DNA from: Blastococcus sp. CT_GayMR16
Lineage (GTDB): Bacteria; Actinomycetota; Actinomycetes; Mycobacteriales; Geodermatophilaceae
DNA length: 64,000 bases
Direction: 5' to 3'
NCBI RefSeq assembly: GCF_004570875.1
Contig: NZ_SPQK01000001.1
Location: 124,001 to 188,000, forward strand
Part shown: positions 62,526-64,000 of the stretch, one piece after another
Position numbering within the stretch: position 1 is the stretch's first letter
Layout of the letters: each line of letters starts with the position of its first letter
The notes under the pieces: generated by a model
Seen by the model: the letters and a program-made list of their open reading frames with translations, nothing else
Database searches by the model: none
Told to the model about the DNA's origin: nothing
Position numbers and translations under genes: made by a program

Positions 62526-62844
62526 AGCTTTGCTTTCTCAGCCAAGCCGGACATGGCAGGACGCGACTCACCGACCAACACGCTCATCTGCCGCGGAGCC
62601 CACGTCTGCGGCTGTCCTTGAAGCCGATCCCCAAGGGACGGTGACGTCAGGATCACCGATCCTCAATCGGCGGTTCGCTGACCCTCGCCCTCCGCCCGCA
62701 GGTCGGTGGACGTCCGCGCTGCCTACCCGACTCGATTTGGTCGCCAGAAGCTCCTCGACCTTGAGACTCGGCTGTCATCGGCCACGGCGGCGACGTCCGG
62801 GCGCCGAGCGTCGCGCGGCCGGAGCGCTTGTCCACCAGCTGCGC
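62526..62844. other. Gap to the right of the Wadjet operon
   Basis: About 320 bp without a supportable gene, repeat or promoter. It is downstream of jetD and also downstream of the convergent 65-residue gene, so it is a tail-to-tail spacer. Confidence 0.4.
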
Positions 62845-63042
62845 TTACCGAAGACGATGCACCCTGACGGCTTTGGCCATGCCGTCGACCTGCATCCTGC
62901 CTCCGCTAATTATTGCCAAAGGGCGATGCTTGTACTGATAGCGGTAGTAGTACTCCGCCTGCTGCCATACCGACCCATTCTCGAGCGTAACGACGGTGCT
63001 GCCATCCCAGCCCGTCCATGCGCCAGCTATCCGCGATCTCAA
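62845..63042 (-). CDS. Small conserved-looking protein, 65 residues, TTG start
   Basis: The frame starts at TTG 63042, with a stop just upstream in the same frame. It reads AGAWTGWDGSTVVTLENGSV, WQQAEYYYRYQYKHRPLAII and SGGRMQVDGMAKAVRVHRLR. The pattern (GWDG-x-T-x-x-L-x-NG-x-x-WQQ, and M-x-V-x-G-x-x-K at the end) recurs in small proteins and in C-terminal domains of larger bacterial proteins as I recall it, a beta-rich fold. GGAG lies eight bases before the TTG. Free-standing gene or fragment of a longer one cannot be decided. Confidence 0.5.
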   Translation of the reverse strand: MRSRIAGAWTGWDGSTVVTLENGSVWQQAEYYYRYQYKHRPLAIISGGRMQVDGMAKAVRVHRLR

Positions 63043-63195
63043 CGCCTACTCCACCTCCAGTCCTTTTAGCGCCGTTCGGCGCATCTTGCAGCACATCTCT
63101 GCCGGTTTCGCGTGCCCTCCGAGGTTTTCTTCCAGTCAAACCACGTCACTGCCGTGCTCGGGGCAAGGCCCTCGTAGACCTCGTGACCGCCGGCG

Positions 63196-63600
63196 TCATG
63201 AGCGCCCCAGGAACCCGCGCAGCCAGCGGCTCAGCTTCGTCAGCACGCCGGCACGGGGAACGTCGCTGTGGGTCTGTGCGCGCTGCGCGGTGTCGAGCTT
63301 GTGTGTCGCTAGTGCAGCACCTCGCGTCATGGGTCGGCGCCAGACGACGCAGTTTTGCCGGATCAGGTAGTGCGACCCGCACTCGAACTGTCCGTTGCCC
63401 ACCGACGGAGACAGGGTCACCCGCCCGTCGAAGGTCAGGATCCAGTCTGCAGGGCCCAACGGCGTCACGACCCTGACGCCACAGCCGCACGCGCATCGGT
63501 GGGAGGCGGTCGCGTACTCCATCGAGACGTACAGGATTCCGTCGTCCAGGTCTGTCGGCACATATTCGACGAAGACGGGTTCGAGTTCTTCACTCCTCAC
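63196..63600 (-). CDS. DUF6527 protein of a ubiquitin-like system
   Basis: The 134-residue protein reads FVEYVPTDLDDGILYVSMEY, then the metal-binding-like HRCACGCGVRVVTPL, TFDGRVTLSPSVGN, and FECGSHYLIRQNCVVW. This is the DUF6527 pattern with several Cys that probably hold zinc. DUF6527 genes occur beside ThiF/E1-like and ubiquitin-like genes. The GTG at 63600 lies 8 codon-frame bases inside the ThiF stop (11-bp overlap). A basic C-terminal tail follows the core. Confidence 0.78.
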   Translation of the reverse strand: MRSEELEPVFVEYVPTDLDDGILYVSMEYATASHRCACGCGVRVVTPLGPADWILTFDGRVTLSPSVGNGQFECGSHYLIRQNCVVWRRPMTRGAALATHKLDTAQRAQTHSDVPRAGVLTKLSRWLRGFLGRS

Positions 63601-64000
63601 CGGTCGTATCCGCCTCCGTCGGGCCGTCATCCTCGGCTTCGTCGTTGCCGTACTGGTTGATGATTTCGTTGGTGTCGATTCGATACAGAGAGTGCAGTTC
63701 ACTTTGGCTGTCGCTGTAGAACCCGTAACGCTTCTTGAACGCGATGACGGCCAGGATGGCGGTGAGCGCGTTGAGCTCGGCCACTTGGATGTTCGATTCG
63801 TACTCGTCGCCATCGCCGAGCTCGTAGGAGATCAGCTGGTGGTCCCGGATGTGGCCCTGCTGCTCGGGCAGGCTGGTAGTGACGCGGAGAAGCCCGGCCA
63901 GGCCACTGGCGTCGTGCCGCACACCCAGCCCGGTGTCGATGAACGGCACACCCGCGTTGGTCAGCGCGTCGATGATGACCTTCTTGTCCTCGTTCGCGTC
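63590..64000 (-). CDS. ThiF/E1-like adenylyltransferase, C-terminal part only
   Basis: The frame is open from the window edge for 136 codons. It reads IIDALTNAGVPFIDTGLGVR, LLRVTTSLPEQQGHIRD, YESNIQVAELNALTAILAVI and FKKRYGFYSDSQSELHSLY. This is the C-terminal part of ThiF-family E1 enzymes linked to prokaryotic ubiquitin-like systems, with NIQ-x-AELNA as a hallmark. The nucleotide-binding and catalytic Cys parts lie outside the window. The end overlaps the DUF6527 start, so both are in one operon that enters from the right. Confidence 0.75.
   Translation of the reverse strand, partial: DANEDKKVIIDALTNAGVPFIDTGLGVRHDASGLAGLLRVTTSLPEQQGHIRDHQLISYELGDGDEYESNIQVAELNALTAILAVIAFKKRYGFYSDSQSELHSLYRIDTNEIINQYGNDEAEDDGPTEADTTGEE

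Overview
The window comes from a high-GC actinobacterium. The evidence is strong G/C bias at third codon positions, genes that overlap by 4 bp at GTGA/ATGA junctions, several F420/LLM-type flavin oxidoreductases, and an actinobacterial-style conjugation module with an SCO6880-family protein and a VirB4/VirD4-type apparatus. I cannot fix the genus. No intact tRNA, rRNA or CRISPR array is present.

Region 1 (about 1.25-25.3 kb) is a catabolic cluster organised around a divergent promoter pair near 16.45-16.52 kb. The leftward arm reads thiolase, nitronate monooxygenase-like flavoprotein, LivG, acyl-CoA synthetase, LivH, LivM, Liv substrate-binding lipoprotein, LivF, PaaK-like ligase, LLM oxidoreductase, BadI-like ring hydrolase, metallo-beta-lactamase-fold protein, SDR and a second LLM oxidoreductase. 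The rightward arm reads thioesterase, enoyl-CoA hydratase, DUF35 OB-fold protein and acyl-CoA dehydrogenase, then TetR, SDR, LLM oxidoreductase and a second BadI-like hydrolase. A convergent pair, a CaiB-type CoA-transferase and an acyl-CoA synthetase, closes the region. Together these are import, CoA activation, dehydrogenation, hydration, oxidation and ring opening. That matches the logic of cyclohexanecarboxylate-type alicyclic acid degradation, although the exact substrate is inferred.

The catabolic region is framed by two diverged direct repeats (941-1079 and 26288-26422). Each contains the 3' part of a tRNA-Gly(UCC) gene from the anticodon loop to the acceptor end. Just inside the right copy lie the broken C-terminus of a tyrosine recombinase and a decayed IS481 transposase. 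This looks like a fossil genomic island, or tandem islands, at a tRNA-Gly attachment site.

Region 2 (about 26.4-54.8 kb) is a conjugative element. It has a XRE regulator, a 1,869-residue relaxase-helicase-primase fusion, and a leftward operon of 13 tightly packed genes for a type IV secretion apparatus. The operon encodes the VirB4 ATPase, VirB6-like membrane protein, SCO6880, M23 peptidase, and a VirD4 coupling ATPase whose membrane part seems to be encoded by a separate gene. Between relaxase and transfer operon sits a defence cassette: DUF3644 protein, type III restriction-modification Mod and Res, and a convergent ribbon-helix-helix/RAMA protein with a palindromic operator. It is followed by the ruins of an Abi-type gene.

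Region 3 (54.8-64 kb) begins with an intergenic stretch carrying repeated GGGGTGAC boxes that separates the transfer operon from a complete Wadjet operon (jetABCD) ending in a strong hairpin terminator. On the other strand at the right edge are a 65-residue orphan and a DUF6527 gene overlapping the end of a ThiF/E1-like gene. That pair is the visible part of a probable ubiquitin-like conjugation system that continues outside the window. The element therefore carries a layered defence load, of which Wadjet on a mobile element and the partial ubiquitin-like locus are the most intriguing.
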